A DNA stretch of 64,000 bases from Bacteroides pyogenes (GTDB lineage: Bacteria; Bacteroidota; Bacteroidia; Bacteroidales; Bacteroidaceae), in the NCBI RefSeq assembly GCF_014196225.1, contig NZ_JACIDI010000002.1, positions 186,001 through 250,000 on the forward strand, written 5' to 3'. Positions within the stretch are counted from its first letter, which is position 1. Each line of letters begins with the position of its first letter. The translations under genes were made by a program, and so were the position numbers. A model generated the notes under the pieces. The model did not search any database and was not told where the DNA came from. It was given only the letters and a program-made list of their open reading frames with translations. Of the stretch, positions 1-9,373 are shown one piece after another.

Positions 1-490
1 CGGGTTTCTGCATCGGTAGAAAGAAGCCGGGAAATAGGTGAGAATGAATAACCCTCTCTCTTACTCCGAATCATACCACCGGTAGAAAGAAACGAAGAAA
101 TAGGTGAGAATGAAAAAACTTCCCCTTATTCCGAATCATACCACCGGTACAAAGAAACCGGAAAACGGATGAGAATGAATAGCCCTGCTCCTTATTACGA
201 ATCATACCATCGGTAGAAAGAAACCGGAGAAATAGGTGAGAATGAAAAAACCGACTCCTTATTCCAAATCACAGCATCGGTAGAGAGAAACCGAGGAATA
301 GGTTAGAATCAAAAAACTCCACCTTATTCCAAATCATAGCACCGATAGAAAGAAACCGAAAAGTAGGTGAGAATGAAAAATCCTACTCCTTACTCCGAAT
401 CATACCACCGATAGAAAGAAGTCCGGGAAGCAGAAGAAAACAGGCATGCTACTCCTTTTTCGAGTCGATACACCGATAAAAAGAAGACGG
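1..490. repeat. 66-bp imperfect tandem array upstream of the porin gene
   Basis: Eight units begin at 11, 77, 142, 208, 275, 340, 406 and 471 (spacing 65-67). Each opens with CAYCGRTAGAAAGAAACCG, followed by an AGGTGAGAATGAAAAA block and a CTTATTCCRAATCATA block. The array starts at or before the window edge and fades into the 5' region of the porin gene. The units are diverged and not a multiple of a shorter exact repeat, although the GAAAGAAAC and GAATGAAAAAAC blocks inside a unit sit about 22 bp apart. The 560 bases before the porin start hold nothing else I recognise. Confidence 0.9.
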
Positions 491-543
491 GAAGCAAGGG
501 GAAGATTCATAACCAAACCCATTGCCGCAATCGTTATTTTATG

Positions 544-551
544 TACTTTTG
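544..551 (+). promoter_or_regulatory. Possible -7 element (TACTTTTG) of the porin gene
   Basis: The octamer fits the Bacteroides TAnnTTTG consensus. It lies only 8 bases before the ATG at 560, so a transcript from it would be almost leaderless for that start. It would give a normal leader for an alternative start near 638, which is preceded by AGGAG at 623-627. Confidence 0.4.
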
Positions 552-559
552 CGGGCATT

Positions 560-1879
560 ATGAAGAAAATGATGTTGACACTTGCGGCAGTTTTATTCAC
601 TGAAGCAGGAGATAACCACATAAGGAGCATAAGAAGTTTGTTGACACTTGCGGCAGTTTTATTCGTTGCAGCAGGAAGTCTGGCGCAAAAGAAGGACTTC
701 AGCTACAAGTTTTACGGTCAGGTGCGCACAGACCTTTACTACAACAGCCGCGCAAATCAAGAGACGGTAGACGGATTGTTCTACATGTATCCGAAAGACA
801 AGAACCCCGACCCGGCAGGAAAGGACCTGAACGCCACACCCAACAGCAACTTTTACACACTATACTCACGGCTCGGAGTGAACATCACAGGACCGGAGCT
901 GGGCAATGCCACCACTTCCGCCAAGGTGGAGGCCGACTTCCGAGGCACGGGAAGCAGCTTCTCGGTGGTTCGTCTTCGCCACGCTTATTTCCGGATGGAC
1001 TGGGGAAAAAGCTCCTTATTGGCGGGACAAACGTGGCATCCGCTGTTCGGCGATGTGTCTCCGCAGATACTGAATCTTTCGGTAGGAGCGCCTTTCCAAC
1101 CCTTCAGCCGAGCTCCGCAACTGCGATACCGATATACGGGAAATCACATCCGGCTGACCGGATCTGCCGTATGGCAGTCGCAATACCTTTCGCAGGGGAT
1201 TGATGAAAACAACCCGATGAAAAGCAAAAAGAGCCAGGAATATATAAAGAAGAGCATGGTTCCGGAGCTTTTTGCGGGAATAGATTATCATTCGAAACAT
1301 TTTCTGGCGGGACTCGGCGTAGAGTTTCTCTCAATGAAACCGCGTACACAAGCCACAGGAGCCGACGGGAAAACCTACCGGGTGAGCGAGCGAATCAACA
1401 GTCTGTCTTATGAGGCACACGCCAAATATACCGCGAACGACTGGTTCATCGCCGCGAAAAGCGTATTGGGGTCGAACCTTACACAGACCTCCGGACTGGG
1501 CGGTTTCGGTGTCCGTTCGGTCGATTCAGCAACCGGAGCGCAAAAGTACACCCCGATACGTTTCTCAAGTTCGTGGCTGAACCTTGTATACGGCAAAAGG
1601 TGGAAACCGGGAATATTCGCGGGGTATGCCAGGAATCTCGGCACGCGCGAAGCGCTGCAAGAAGGCACTCCGCTGTACGGAACGGGCACGGATCTGAAAG
1701 ATCTTGCTTCACTCGGCACGGAGCTTACCTATAATACGCCCCATTGGAAGTTCGGCGTGGAATACCTGTACAGCATTGCAAACTACGGGAAAGACATCGA
1801 CCGGAAAGACGGGAAGATGCTCGATACGCATCCGGTGAAAAACCATCGCTTCGTGGCGGCAGCCATGTTCATGTTCTGA
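560..1879 (+). CDS. Porin-like outer-membrane beta-barrel protein
   Basis: The protein has 439 residues from the ATG at 560. A signal peptide is followed by KDFSYKFYGQVRTDLYYNSR and then alternating amphipathic strands to a C-terminal phenylalanine (AAAMFMF), as in outer-membrane barrels. It resembles the DcaP/porin-like proteins common in Bacteroides; no substrate can be read from it. The reading frame stays open upstream to 446, but those codons fall in the repeat array. The N-terminus is odd: the block LLTLAAVLF occurs twice, 22 residues apart, from a 24-base perfect DNA repeat at 575-598 and 641-664. Only the second copy leads into a normal cleavage site (AAGSLAQ), so a non-ATG start near 638 behind AGGAG (623-627) is a real alternative. 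It converges on the lyase gene. Confidence 0.75.
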   Translation: MKKMMLTLAAVLFTEAGDNHIRSIRSLLTLAAVLFVAAGSLAQKKDFSYKFYGQVRTDLYYNSRANQETVDGLFYMYPKDKNPDPAGKDLNATPNSNFYTLYSRLGVNITGPELGNATTSAKVEADFRGTGSSFSVVRLRHAYFRMDWGKSSLLAGQTWHPLFGDVSPQILNLSVGAPFQPFSRAPQLRYRYTGNHIRLTGSAVWQSQYLSQGIDENNPMKSKKSQEYIKKSMVPELFAGIDYHSKHFLAGLGVEFLSMKPRTQATGADGKTYRVSERINSLSYEAHAKYTANDWFIAAKSVLGSNLTQTSGLGGFGVRSVDSATGAQKYTPIRFSSSWLNLVYGKRWKPGIFAGYARNLGTREALQEGTPLYGTGTDLKDLASLGTELTYNTPHWKFGVEYLYSIANYGKDIDRKDGKMLDTHPVKNHRFVAAAMFMF

Positions 1880-1902
1880 TAGAAAAGCATACGCAACGGA
1901 AC

Positions 1903-2065
1903 TTAGCCGTATTCCTTCCAAACCGTTGTGTGGAATACCATCGCGCTGAGCCTGCTTCAGTTACGGCTTAGCCGCTTTCCTTCCAAACCGTTGTGTGGAA
2001 TACCGTCGCGCTGAGCCTGCTTCAATTACGGCTTAGCCGCTTTCCTTCCAAGCCGTTGCCGTTAG
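1903..2065. repeat. 65-bp tandem repeat, about 2.5 copies
   Basis: Units begin at 1903, 1968 and 2033, each with TTAGCCG. The first two full units differ at only about four of 65 positions; the third breaks off after about 30 bases. Degenerate CCTTCC-AAACCG blocks continue to about 2200. This fills most of the gap between the convergent porin and lyase genes; I see no clear terminator there. Confidence 0.9.
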
Positions 2066-2246
2066 TTGCAGAATCAGGCATTGCGCCTTCATATCCACAA
2101 GAGCTTATCTCTTTTCTTCCCGAACCGTTAGTTTAAGAGCGGCAGTATGCCCCATATCCAATAAGGCTTGTACCGCATTCTTTCCCAAACCGTTTAAAAG
2201 CCGCCCTCTCCTTAATAAAGGCACGGCACAAGCCTTGCTCCGCCCC

Positions 2247-5200
2247 TTATTTCGTGAGCCTGACTTCGAAGCTGCGACCTTCCCGGCAAAGGAAGCGAAG
2301 TTGCGTCTGCCGTTTATCGGCGGAAACAATCCGGCAATACGGAGTCTCTTCCACTTTCCAGCGCCCTCTCAGTGTAACGGTCACCGCAATCTCCCCGCTT
2401 TCATTATTGATCCACGGACGCGAGTAGATACTGCGTTCGATACGCTTTCCGTCGGCATCGAATGCTTCGTCGCTCGCTCCGCGATAGAGCGCAAGGTCGG
2501 GCTGAGCCACCGTCAGCAGCCACTGCTTCGCCGATTCTTGGCGGGTCATCACCAAGCAGGATGTATCCGCACGTTGAAGCAACGCACCGGGCAAATCCGC
2601 CTGAGGAGTGTCGAACAAGACGTACGAAGTGACCCGATCGCCGCCAAACTGCACGATATGCGCCCCGCGATCCTTACGCAACACCTTATAAGGTATACGC
2701 TTCAGCAAAGCAGACATCCTTTGCGCATCCGCCTGAGGGAATACGGCATATTCGTATCCCGCAGCCTTCGGCGCTTTCCCATGATCGATGACCAGCGACA
2801 CCCAGTCGCCTTTCGTCTCCGCGCCCGTATTCTGCATACGCGACAGTTGCGGGAAGTTTTTCTCGAAACGGGCAGCTACGGGCACATAGTATCCCGTCCC
2901 CAAATGGTCGGTCCACAGTTTCCGGTTTCCCGCAGGAGCATCTTTCCAGAACTCCCGTCCCTGCTTGTCGGTCACAGCCAGTTGGAATACGGTAGTCTCC
3001 GTAGGATACTCCGCATTCGCGTTTTCGATGTCCGACCCGAGACAGACAATCATTCCGTCGAGGAAATGGAACGATTTGCGCGCGCGGTGCGTACCGTTGT
3101 ATTTATCATGCTCGTGCAGTATCATACCGAAGTTTCCATCGGCTCCCTGCTGCGAAAGCCCGCCCGCAAACGCCTCATCCGAATAGAGCATCTCCTCGAT
3201 GCCCGAGTATCTGTCTACGTTCAGCACGTTTGCTTTCAGCAGTTCCCAAGGCAGATGAATGGAGGTTGTGCCCGGTATCCGGTTCCAGTCAAAGCCGGGT
3301 TGCACCCAGCCGCTCGTTGCGGGAGTCACTGTCTGTCCTGGCGCAGCCGTCAGAACCTGAAGGCTCCCGTGTGCCAGATAACGTCCGTAGAGGTTGGCTC
3401 CCAAGTAGTGCTCCGCCGCCCAGAGGTAGCGGGAATGCCCGCGAATCACAGCAGCCCAGTTGCTCCGCCGCTGCACCGACACGCAGCCGTAGCCGAGCGC
3501 AAGATTTCCCTGAGGGTCATTCTCCGCGCGGAATCCTTGAGCCGTGAGCCGCCGGGCTATCTCCCTTTCGCGGACATCGGATACTTTGGGCATGTATTCG
3601 GGTTCCTGTCCTGCCGCAGGGGCATCGGCAACCAGGCGAAGATAAGCCGAAGCCATCTCTCCGTCGACGGCTGACTTTCCGTCGGGAGTGCCTGCCATCG
3701 CCATCATGGCATAATGCATGGGAACGAGTTTGCCCTTTCCGTCGGGATGACGCCCCGACATAGAGAGCGGAAAGTGAAGTGTATTGCAATAAAAACGCAT
3801 CGCGGACAAGACGTTCTTGACCGTGCGGTGCGCCAGTTCGGAAACGGCAAACCCGGTTCCGTGAAGCAGATAAATCATATTCGTAGCCCCGTCTAGCCCG
3901 CCTACGGCATAAGCCGGGTAATGGTTGCGGTGATGGAAAGCCGCTCCGTCGGTCTTGAACGAACCTGCCAAACCCGTAGCCGGACGGCAACCGTAGTCTA
4001 TCCACCGCGAGAACGACCGCAGATATTGCAGCTTCTCCGGCGTGTCTTCCATCATCAGGATGCTGGCAATGCGCCCGGTGGTCTGCGTGTTGAACGAGTC
4101 CATATCGATTCCGTTACGTTCGGGTTTGGGATAGACTTCATTGGTGATGGCATACCACCGAAGCGTACGTTCGGCTTCGTGCAGCTTGCCCGCTTGTCGC
4201 AGCACGTCTTTCATCAGGAAGTAAGCCGGATAAAGCCCGCGCACGCTGTAGCCGTAGTGATGGATGTTTCCCCAGCAACTGCCGTATGCCACTCCCTGAT
4301 CGGTGATGTGATCGTACATGGCGAGAAACTTGCTCTTCATCTCTTCCCTCACCTCCGGATTCCCGCCGCTGTTGTTGTAAGCCACAGCAATACGCTTCAT
4401 CAGGTCGAAGTAAGCACGCATCTCCACCCCTTTTTTGGTCAGCATATCTTTGTCCCAACCCGGTATCAGCCGTTCGTAGGCTTCCGAAGCTCGCACCATG
4501 AAGATGGGCATGCCGCTCACCATGCCGTTGCGATAGGTAATGCCGTAAGCATCGTAACGCTTGCGGATGGCGGCTACCTCTTTCGGGGTGACGGCGGAGG
4601 GCGTATAAATCATGTCGCGGAAGCGCGCTTCAAGCAGTTGCATCTCCTCTTTCTCGCGATTGGTGACAGGCGTCAGCCCGATGTCGGGCTTCAGCAACGA
4701 ATGCTTGTAAACCACCAGCCAGTGGTTCGTTGTTCCCGCATTGACGAAAGGAACCTGCAAGTCGGCGGTTTGCTGGCGGGCATCCACCTTCGTGGCCGTA
4801 ATGAGATGATCGATGAACAGCTCTCCTTTCACAGCCGGAGCAACGATGCGAAGACGGTTCATCCCCTCTTCGGGCACGCCCTCCATGTCGCGCTCGTAGC
4901 ATACCCAAGCGGCACGCCAACCTTTGAAATTGATGCCGAAAGGAAAGGAAGCGCACACACGCCCGTCTTTCAGAAACTCGAAGCGCACGGTGGCATCCTT
5001 CGGCTGTTCGTTGTATATCCACACGATGAAAGCGGAAAGATAGAGGTCTTTCCCCGTAGGGTCTTTCTTCTCGAACTTCAGATCTTTCTCCAACTCAAGC
5101 ACTCCGCCCGGCTCGAAGCTCCACGCGAGCGACTGCCTGCCGTCTTTATAATGCGCCTGCGAAAGCGACAACCGGGAACCGGCAGCCGTAAAACAGGAAG

Positions 5201-5327
5201 GAACCGAAGAGTCTTCGAAAGAGAACATCCGTTCATGAGTGACCAATTGCGCGCCGGCAAATGCCGGGCAGAGAAAGAGGCACAGAGCGAGCGCGCCGCG
5301 CCGGAAAAGAGAGACTTGTTTCATCAT
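2247..5327 (-). CDS. Family 8 polysaccharide lyase, chondroitin sulfate ABC lyase type
   Basis: A secreted or periplasmic enzyme of about 1026 residues that should cleave chondroitin-type glycosaminoglycans by beta-elimination. The start is one of two adjacent ATGs (5327 or 5324), which give a signal peptide ending AFAGA; the open frame to 5450 lacks signal character. An N-terminal sandwich domain (about residues 25-190) precedes an alpha-toroid with [16 protein letters not shown] and [18 protein letters not shown], where the His and Tyr match the catalytic pair of Proteus ABC lyase. Next come [10 protein letters not shown] (Arg) and [13 protein letters not shown], then C-terminal beta domains. 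The length fits ABC lyases (about 1000) rather than AC lyases (about 700). No SusCD pair or sulfatase is adjacent, so the gene stands alone. Specificity is inferred from the family. Confidence 0.88.
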   Translation of the reverse strand: MMKQVSLFRRGALALCLFLCPAFAGAQLVTHERMFSFEDSSVPSCFTAAGSRLSLSQAHYKDGRQSLAWSFEPGGVLELEKDLKFEKKDPTGKDLYLSAFIVWIYNEQPKDATVRFEFLKDGRVCASFPFGINFKGWRAAWVCYERDMEGVPEEGMNRLRIVAPAVKGELFIDHLITATKVDARQQTADLQVPFVNAGTTNHWLVVYKHSLLKPDIGLTPVTNREKEEMQLLEARFRDMIYTPSAVTPKEVAAIRKRYDAYGITYRNGMVSGMPIFMVRASEAYERLIPGWDKDMLTKKGVEMRAYFDLMKRIAVAYNNSGGNPEVREEMKSKFLAMYDHITDQGVAYGSCWGNIHHYGYSVRGLYPAYFLMKDVLRQAGKLHEAERTLRWYAITNEVYPKPERNGIDMDSFNTQTTGRIASILMMEDTPEKLQYLRSFSRWIDYGCRPATGLAGSFKTDGAAFHHRNHYPAYAVGGLDGATNMIYLLHGTGFAVSELAHRTVKNVLSAMRFYCNTLHFPLSMSGRHPDGKGKLVPMHYAMMAMAGTPDGKSAVDGEMASAYLRLVADAPAAGQEPEYMPKVSDVREREIARRLTAQGFRAENDPQGNLALGYGCVSVQRRSNWAAVIRGHSRYLWAAEHYLGANLYGRYLAHGSLQVLTAAPGQTVTPATSGWVQPGFDWNRIPGTTSIHLPWELLKANVLNVDRYSGIEEMLYSDEAFAGGLSQQGADGNFGMILHEHDKYNGTHRARKSFHFLDGMIVCLGSDIENANAEYPTETTVFQLAVTDKQGREFWKDAPAGNRKLWTDHLGTGYYVPVAARFEKNFPQLSRMQNTGAETKGDWVSLVIDHGKAPKAAGYEYAVFPQADAQRMSALLKRIPYKVLRKDRGAHIVQFGGDRVTSYVLFDTPQADLPGALLQRADTSCLVMTRQESAKQWLLTVAQPDLALYRGASDEAFDADGKRIERSIYSRPWINNESGEIAVTVTLRGRWKVEETPYCRIVSADKRQTQLRFLCREGRSFEVRLTK

Positions 5328-5355
5328 GGAATATCCGTTTTTTATTTCGTACCTA

Positions 5356-5363
5356 CAAAGATA
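5356..5363 (-). promoter_or_regulatory. -7 element TATCTTTG of the lyase gene
   Basis: CAAAGATA on the plus strand is TATCTTTG on the minus strand, about 30 bases upstream of the lyase start. It overlaps the end of the inverted repeat at 5361-5390. Confidence 0.65.
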
Positions 5364-5390
5364 CCCCTCTTCCTTGCGGAGAAGGGGTAT
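5361..5390. promoter_or_regulatory. Inverted repeat overlapping the lyase promoter
   Basis: Arms ATACCCCTCTTCC (5361-5373) and GGAGAAGGGGTAT (5378-5390) pair at 11 of 13 positions around a 4-base loop. The repeat covers the -7 element and the DNA just upstream of it, so an operator is more likely than an RNA hairpin. No regulator gene is adjacent. Confidence 0.5.
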
Positions 5391-5534
5391 AAATTGTACA
5401 GAAAACCGTCTCTTATGGTTCAGAGCGGCAGACACTCCGGTTATTTCCACTGCAAAATCACGGCTATCTCCTCATGCCGTACGGAAGCCGGCGCCCTGAA
5501 TGCTTCGGTTCGAAAGCTTTGCCGGCGCTTTGTT

Positions 5535-5622
5535 AAAAGGCGAATCACTGTTTCGAAAGGAACGAATTATTTTCTACCAAAATGCAAATCGTTGTTTATC
5601 AAAAGGCAAATCACTGTTAGCG
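5535..5622. repeat. 22-bp tandem array, four units, in the 5.3-5.9 kb gap
   Basis: Units begin at 5535, 5557, 5579 and 5601, exactly 22 bp apart. The first and last (AAAAGGCGAATCACTGTT and AAAAGGCAAATCACTGTT) are nearly identical and 66 bp apart; the two between are diverged. The rest of the gap to 5905 is AG-rich and holds no recognisable gene or hairpin. Confidence 0.75.
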
Positions 5623-5905
5623 GAGTCTGCTCACAGAATCGTAACAGAAGCAACATTGCGTCAGCAGAAATCGGCAAGTTGCACAGTCAAGCACGGAGAC
5701 GGATTGCTTACCACTACAATAAAAACAGCAAGTATCTCGCAGCAATGAGCTATGCGGACTAAACGCGGATTGTTCACAGGGCACAACGTCGGCAGCAACC
5801 GCCTGCAACAACAGGCATGCCACCCAAGCAGAAAGTACCGGCGGACGCAAAGCAAGCTGGTATCACCCTGCAAGCCATAAGCTACAAAAACGAAACATAG
5901 ATTGC

Positions 5906-6466
5906 TTACGGATGCAACTCTTTGAAAGCCTCGTTTTCCTCCTTCACCTCGCGAACGGTTGCCTCCAGCTCCTCCACTGGCAGGTCGTGCCCATACCAGC
6001 CGGTATAGCAGTCTACCACGTACCACTTCCCGTCCGCCATCAATTCGAACTCTACCCGCAAATCGTTCTCGGATTCTTCGTATCCCGCCTCGAACACTTT
6101 CCGCTTCGGCTCATTCACAATAAACTTCGAGACGTACACGCCGCCCTCTTCCTGCTCCACACGCTCCTCTTTCAGCGTTTCGGCATCCAGCAGCGGCCAT
6201 TTTTCTTTCGTAAACGGAAATTTCTTCTCCGTTTCTCCATCGTCCAAAAGCAGTATAATGGGAGTTCTCAACGGAAACTTCACACGTGTGTATTGGAAAG
6301 CCGCACTTGCGGTAAACTTGCTCAGAAACGTGCGGAAGTCTTCGCCCGCCTGCGCAACCGCTTCACTGTTGGCCCGCGATTTCGAGCTGTTGCCGCAGGA
6401 GATGAACGATATGCCTGTCAGCAACACGGCTGCCAACAGACCGAATATAAACCTTTTTGTTGTCAT
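5906..6466 (-). CDS. Small lipoprotein, DUF4348-like
   Basis: 186 residues with a lipoprotein signal peptide ending in SFISCGNSS, so it is likely anchored in a membrane on the periplasmic side or exported. The mature part has FRTFLSKFTASAAFQYTRVKFPL, an acidic EERVEQEEGG loop and a C-terminal WYVVDCYTGWYGHDLP block. The pattern resembles the DUF4348 lipoproteins of Bacteroides, from memory and without a search. Function unknown. It has its own promoter (6501-6508) and no operon partner. Confidence 0.7.
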   Translation of the reverse strand: MTTKRFIFGLLAAVLLTGISFISCGNSSKSRANSEAVAQAGEDFRTFLSKFTASAAFQYTRVKFPLRTPIILLLDDGETEKKFPFTKEKWPLLDAETLKEERVEQEEGGVYVSKFIVNEPKRKVFEAGYEESENDLRVEFELMADGKWYVVDCYTGWYGHDLPVEELEATVREVKEENEAFKELHP

Positions 6467-6500
6467 AACCTGATATGTATTAAGGCTTTAATTTATACTG

Positions 6501-6508
6501 CAAATATA
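6501..6508 (-). promoter_or_regulatory. -7 element TATATTTG of the DUF4348-like lipoprotein
   Basis: CAAATATA on the plus strand reads TATATTTG on the minus strand, 35 bases before the lipoprotein start, matching TAnnTTTG. Confidence 0.6.
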
Positions 6509-6700
6509 ATCAGAAGTTGGATATACCGATAGAAGAAACCGTTTTTTTATTTTGCAGAAAGGGAAAAGGAAGGGGCAAAGGCAGCGAACAGAATCCGCCC
6601 ACGCCACAGGAACGAAGGTCGGAAGCTGCCCGGCGGAAAGGATAAGGAGCTAAACCGGAGTTCTGCGGGATGCCGGATGCGGAATGGATTCCGGCATAAA

Positions 6701-6942
6701 CAGAGGCTCTGTCCGGCGGAAACAGAGGCTCTGCCAGAAACAAACGGAGCCTCTGTTCGATGCAAACAGAGACTCTGCTCCAAACAAATGCCAAACCCAT
6801 CTGGCAAAGCCACCAAACCAGCTACGAACTGACAGAAGCTCTGCTCCGAACAAATGCCAAATCCATCGGAAGCGAACAGAAAAACTGCATGATAAAAACA
6901 GGGCCTCAGGATGATGTAAACAAAGGCTCTGCTCCTCTTGAG
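6701..6942. repeat. 22-bp phased tandem array, eleven units
   Basis: Units begin at 6701, 6723, 6745, 6767, 6789, 6811, 6833, 6855, 6877, 6899 and 6921, with no phase slip. Many contain the dyad CAGAG-N-CTCTG; others carry a TGCCAAAYCCATC type. Two neighbouring blocks of three units repeat as a 66-bp block: the 35 bases from 6767 and from 6833 agree at 31. The array fills the gap between two minus-strand genes. There are no unique spacers, so it is not CRISPR. Confidence 0.93.
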
Positions 6943-6980
6943 CAAAATTACCGGTCTTTCGAGCCACAACAGGCCAACGT

Positions 6981-8543
6981 TCAACGTCGCATATATTCGT
7001 ACCCGAAACGGCAGTACAAACACTTCCGTTGCTCGCAGTAAGCGGTGCGGAGTTGCACCAGCGCCTGACTGTCCGCCGCCGATGTAACCGCCAGTCCGGC
7101 AGCGCTCCACGAACGGACAATGTGGTTGTCTTCCGCCTTCAGCTCATCGAGAAAACGCAAAGCCCGGTCGCACATACGCTCGTCGGCCTTGTGCAACCCG
7201 TAGGCATACAAGAAAGGAACCACCGTATTAATAATGAGCAAATCAACGGACTTTGCGCCTAAAGCTTTCTCACGGCGAGGCGACGGTTTGTGAAACAGGT
7301 AATGCTCCGTCCAGTAGTCTGACGTGCGAGCGGCAAGCATTCCTCTCACCGTTTCGAGTGTTTCGCCCTCCATCAGGCGGGAGAACAGCGTGCTGCCCGA
7401 CCGGTAGAGCCATGCCAACTGCGCCAGACGGATGTGCGGAAAGTTACCGGGACGAAGTCGGAGAAGCCGCCAGTCGGACGCTTGCATCTGTGCGTCAAAG
7501 CCGAATTTATGACGGAGATAACGGTACTCTTTCTGCAAGCGGAAGTAATATTCATCAGCAGGCAAATCCTTGGAGGATGCTTGCTGAAACGCCCTCTTCG
7601 GCAAACCGGCATGGACATCCTTCTCTGACAAACCGTCGGGAGACGTTGCCCGCAGCGCATCTTTTTGCAGGCAGGCACAACAGTCGCCCGAAGACAAGTC
7701 CTCCGGAACGGTTTCCAAAGTCGAAGTTGTCCGCGAATGAAGAGGAAGCCCGTCGGTTTTCGCTTCGGCACGCAAGGCATCGGCAGTGCCGGAAGCGGCA
7801 AGATGCGCCGTCTGTACCTGCGGCGTAGCCGGCCGATTCGAAACGTCCTCACGCGAAGCTATTTCGTCGAGCAATCCCGCCTGCCCGAAAAAGAAAGCTT
7901 CGATCTGAAACAAATCATCGCGATGTTTGTCGACCGCGCGGAACGGAAGCGTTCCCGCCCAACGTTCGAACGCGTCTCCGTTCAGTCCGAAACCGAAATT
8001 ACGGGCAAGAGTAACGAAGAAAGCGTCTTCCCAATTCCGGTCGCATCGCTCCAGCCGTTTTCCTATTTGCAGGGCTTTCTGTTGCAGCCTTTCCGTTTGC
8101 AACGAAGTCAGCCACGAGTGTACGACAACCTTCGGCAGCGCTCCGATCACTTCCGTACAACAAGGGTACCGGTCGGCATTGCGCAACTCTTCGTAATGCG
8201 TCCGCACGACATCGGGGCAGTTTAGTTGCAACTGCGGAAGCGGTTCGCCGTCCGGTCGCACGATATCGGCATCCACTTTGCCCGCCACGTGCAGAATCAC
8301 GGAGTCGTAAGCCCGGTCGCGGTCGTGCCCGTGGCGGAACCAGTCGGACGAAAGCGAATGCACTTCGACATTCCCCACCCAAAGCGTTCCGTCTATCTTG
8401 AGCTTCGCATTGAAAAAGTCAGGCCCTGCATTCGAGTTGTGTAAACCGGGATCGATCACTTCTACCGGCAATCCACCGGTGGTTTGCAACGGCTGCAAAG
8501 GGAATAATTTGTGTTTCCATACGTACTGGAGAAGGTGTTCCAT
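6981..8543 (-). CDS. DUF2851 family protein with internal repeat expansion
   Basis: 520 residues, soluble, no signal peptide. The N-terminal half (PVEVIDPGLHNSNAGPDFFN, WVGNVEVHSLSSDWFRHGH) is typical of the DUF2851 family, common in Bacteroidetes and of unknown function. The family is usually about 420-430 residues as I recall. The excess lies in one stretch, about residues 230-330, made of diverged 22-residue units. LQKD (L292), LPKR (L314) and the likely native LQKE (L336) recur at exact 22-residue spacing, each preceded 9-10 residues earlier by LSSGD, LSEKD or LPADE. At the DNA level this is a 66-bp repeat (7529-7800). The frame is intact. It is divergent from dapB. Confidence 0.9.
   Translation of the reverse strand: MEHLLQYVWKHKLFPLQPLQTTGGLPVEVIDPGLHNSNAGPDFFNAKLKIDGTLWVGNVEVHSLSSDWFRHGHDRDRAYDSVILHVAGKVDADIVRPDGEPLPQLQLNCPDVVRTHYEELRNADRYPCCTEVIGALPKVVVHSWLTSLQTERLQQKALQIGKRLERCDRNWEDAFFVTLARNFGFGLNGDAFERWAGTLPFRAVDKHRDDLFQIEAFFFGQAGLLDEIASREDVSNRPATPQVQTAHLAASGTADALRAEAKTDGLPLHSRTTSTLETVPEDLSSGDCCACLQKDALRATSPDGLSEKDVHAGLPKRAFQQASSKDLPADEYYFRLQKEYRYLRHKFGFDAQMQASDWRLLRLRPGNFPHIRLAQLAWLYRSGSTLFSRLMEGETLETVRGMLAARTSDYWTEHYLFHKPSPRREKALGAKSVDLLIINTVVPFLYAYGLHKADERMCDRALRFLDELKAEDNHIVRSWSAAGLAVTSAADSQALVQLRTAYCEQRKCLYCRFGYEYMRR
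7529..7800 (-). repeat. 66-bp repeat expansion inside the DUF2851 coding sequence
   Basis: Matching positions fall at 7535, 7601, 7667 and 7733, each 66 bp apart, with a weaker unit near 7798. On the coding strand these give 22-residue units. Because 66 is a multiple of three, the frame survives. The unit nearest the C-terminus is probably the native family sequence (YYFRLQKEYRYLRHKFG follows). Confidence 0.85.
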
Positions 8544-8586
8544 GTTAAGAAGACGTTAATGTGCGCGGCAAATGTAATAAAAATCT

Positions 8587-8594
8587 TATCTTTG
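8587..8594 (+). promoter_or_regulatory. -7 element TATCTTTG of the dapB operon
   Basis: Exact TAnnTTTG match 33 bases before the dapB ATG, in the 83-bp divergent gap with DUF2851. Confidence 0.75.
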
Positions 8595-8626
8595 CGACTA
8601 TTATTTTGAATATAAGTCAACAAACG

Positions 8627-9358
8627 ATGAAAATAGCATTGATAGGTTACGGAAAGATGGGCAAGGAGATCGAACGGATCGCCGTCGGTCGCGGACATGA
8701 GATAGTCTGCGTCATCGACGTCGATAATCAGGAAGCTTTCGAGTCCGATGCCTTTAGAAACGCCGACGTGGCAATCGAGTTCACAAACCCTAAGGTGGCT
8801 TACCATAATTATATAAAAGCTTTCAAAGCCGGCGTGAAGGTGGTATCCGGAAGCACCGGATGGATGGCGGAACACGGCGAAGAAGTCAGGCGGCTTTGCT
8901 CGGCGGAAGGCAAAACCTTGTTCTGGTCGTCCAACTTCAGTCTCGGAGTAGCCGTATTCTCTGCGGTGAACAAGTATCTGGCGCGCATCATGAACCGCTT
9001 TCCCGCCTACGACGTGAGTATGACCGAGTCGCACCACGTCCATAAGCTCGACGCTCCGAGCGGCACTGCCATCACACTGGCGGAGGGAATCCTCGAGAAC
9101 ATCGACCGTAAAGACCGCTGGGTGAAGGAAGAAACCTCCGCCGACGACGAGCTTCCCATTCATTCTATCCGCGAGGGTGAGGTGTTCGGCATACACTCCA
9201 TACGCTATGAGTCGGAGGTAGACAGCATCACCATTACCCACGATGCCAAAAACCGGGGCGGCTTCGCCCTCGGGGCCGTAATGGCAGCCGAATACACGGC
9301 AACCCACGAAGGGCTGCTGGGTATGAGCGACCTATTCCCTTTCCTGAAGAACATTTAA
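8627..9358 (+). CDS. dapB: 4-hydroxy-tetrahydrodipicolinate reductase
   Basis: 243 residues; reduces hydroxy-tetrahydrodipicolinate in the diaminopimelate/lysine pathway, in the cytoplasm. The N-terminal nucleotide-binding motif GYGKMG (residues 7-12) and the catalytic signature ESHHVHKLDAPSGTA, with the His pair and the Lys/SGT substrate contacts, are present. The start at 8627 places the GxGxxG site at the proper distance from the N-terminus; upstream in-frame codons overlap the promoter. First gene of an operon: lepB begins 15 bp after its stop. Confidence 0.95.
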   Translation: MKIALIGYGKMGKEIERIAVGRGHEIVCVIDVDNQEAFESDAFRNADVAIEFTNPKVAYHNYIKAFKAGVKVVSGSTGWMAEHGEEVRRLCSAEGKTLFWSSNFSLGVAVFSAVNKYLARIMNRFPAYDVSMTESHHVHKLDAPSGTAITLAEGILENIDRKDRWVKEETSADDELPIHSIREGEVFGIHSIRYESEVDSITITHDAKNRGGFALGAVMAAEYTATHEGLLGMSDLFPFLKNI

Positions 9359-9373
9359 AAAAACAACAAAGCC

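Noticed and set aside
446-559. Longer porin start at 446
   Set aside because: The extra 38 codons are translated repeat sequence and would bury the signal peptide.
2235-3674. Long open frames opposite the lyase and other large genes
   Set aside because: They are antisense to genes with clear motifs, lack family features and arise from the codon bias of the real gene.
6701-6942. CRISPR array
   Set aside because: Units of 22 bp follow each other without unique spacers, units are diverged, and no cas genes are near. The same holds for the other arrays.
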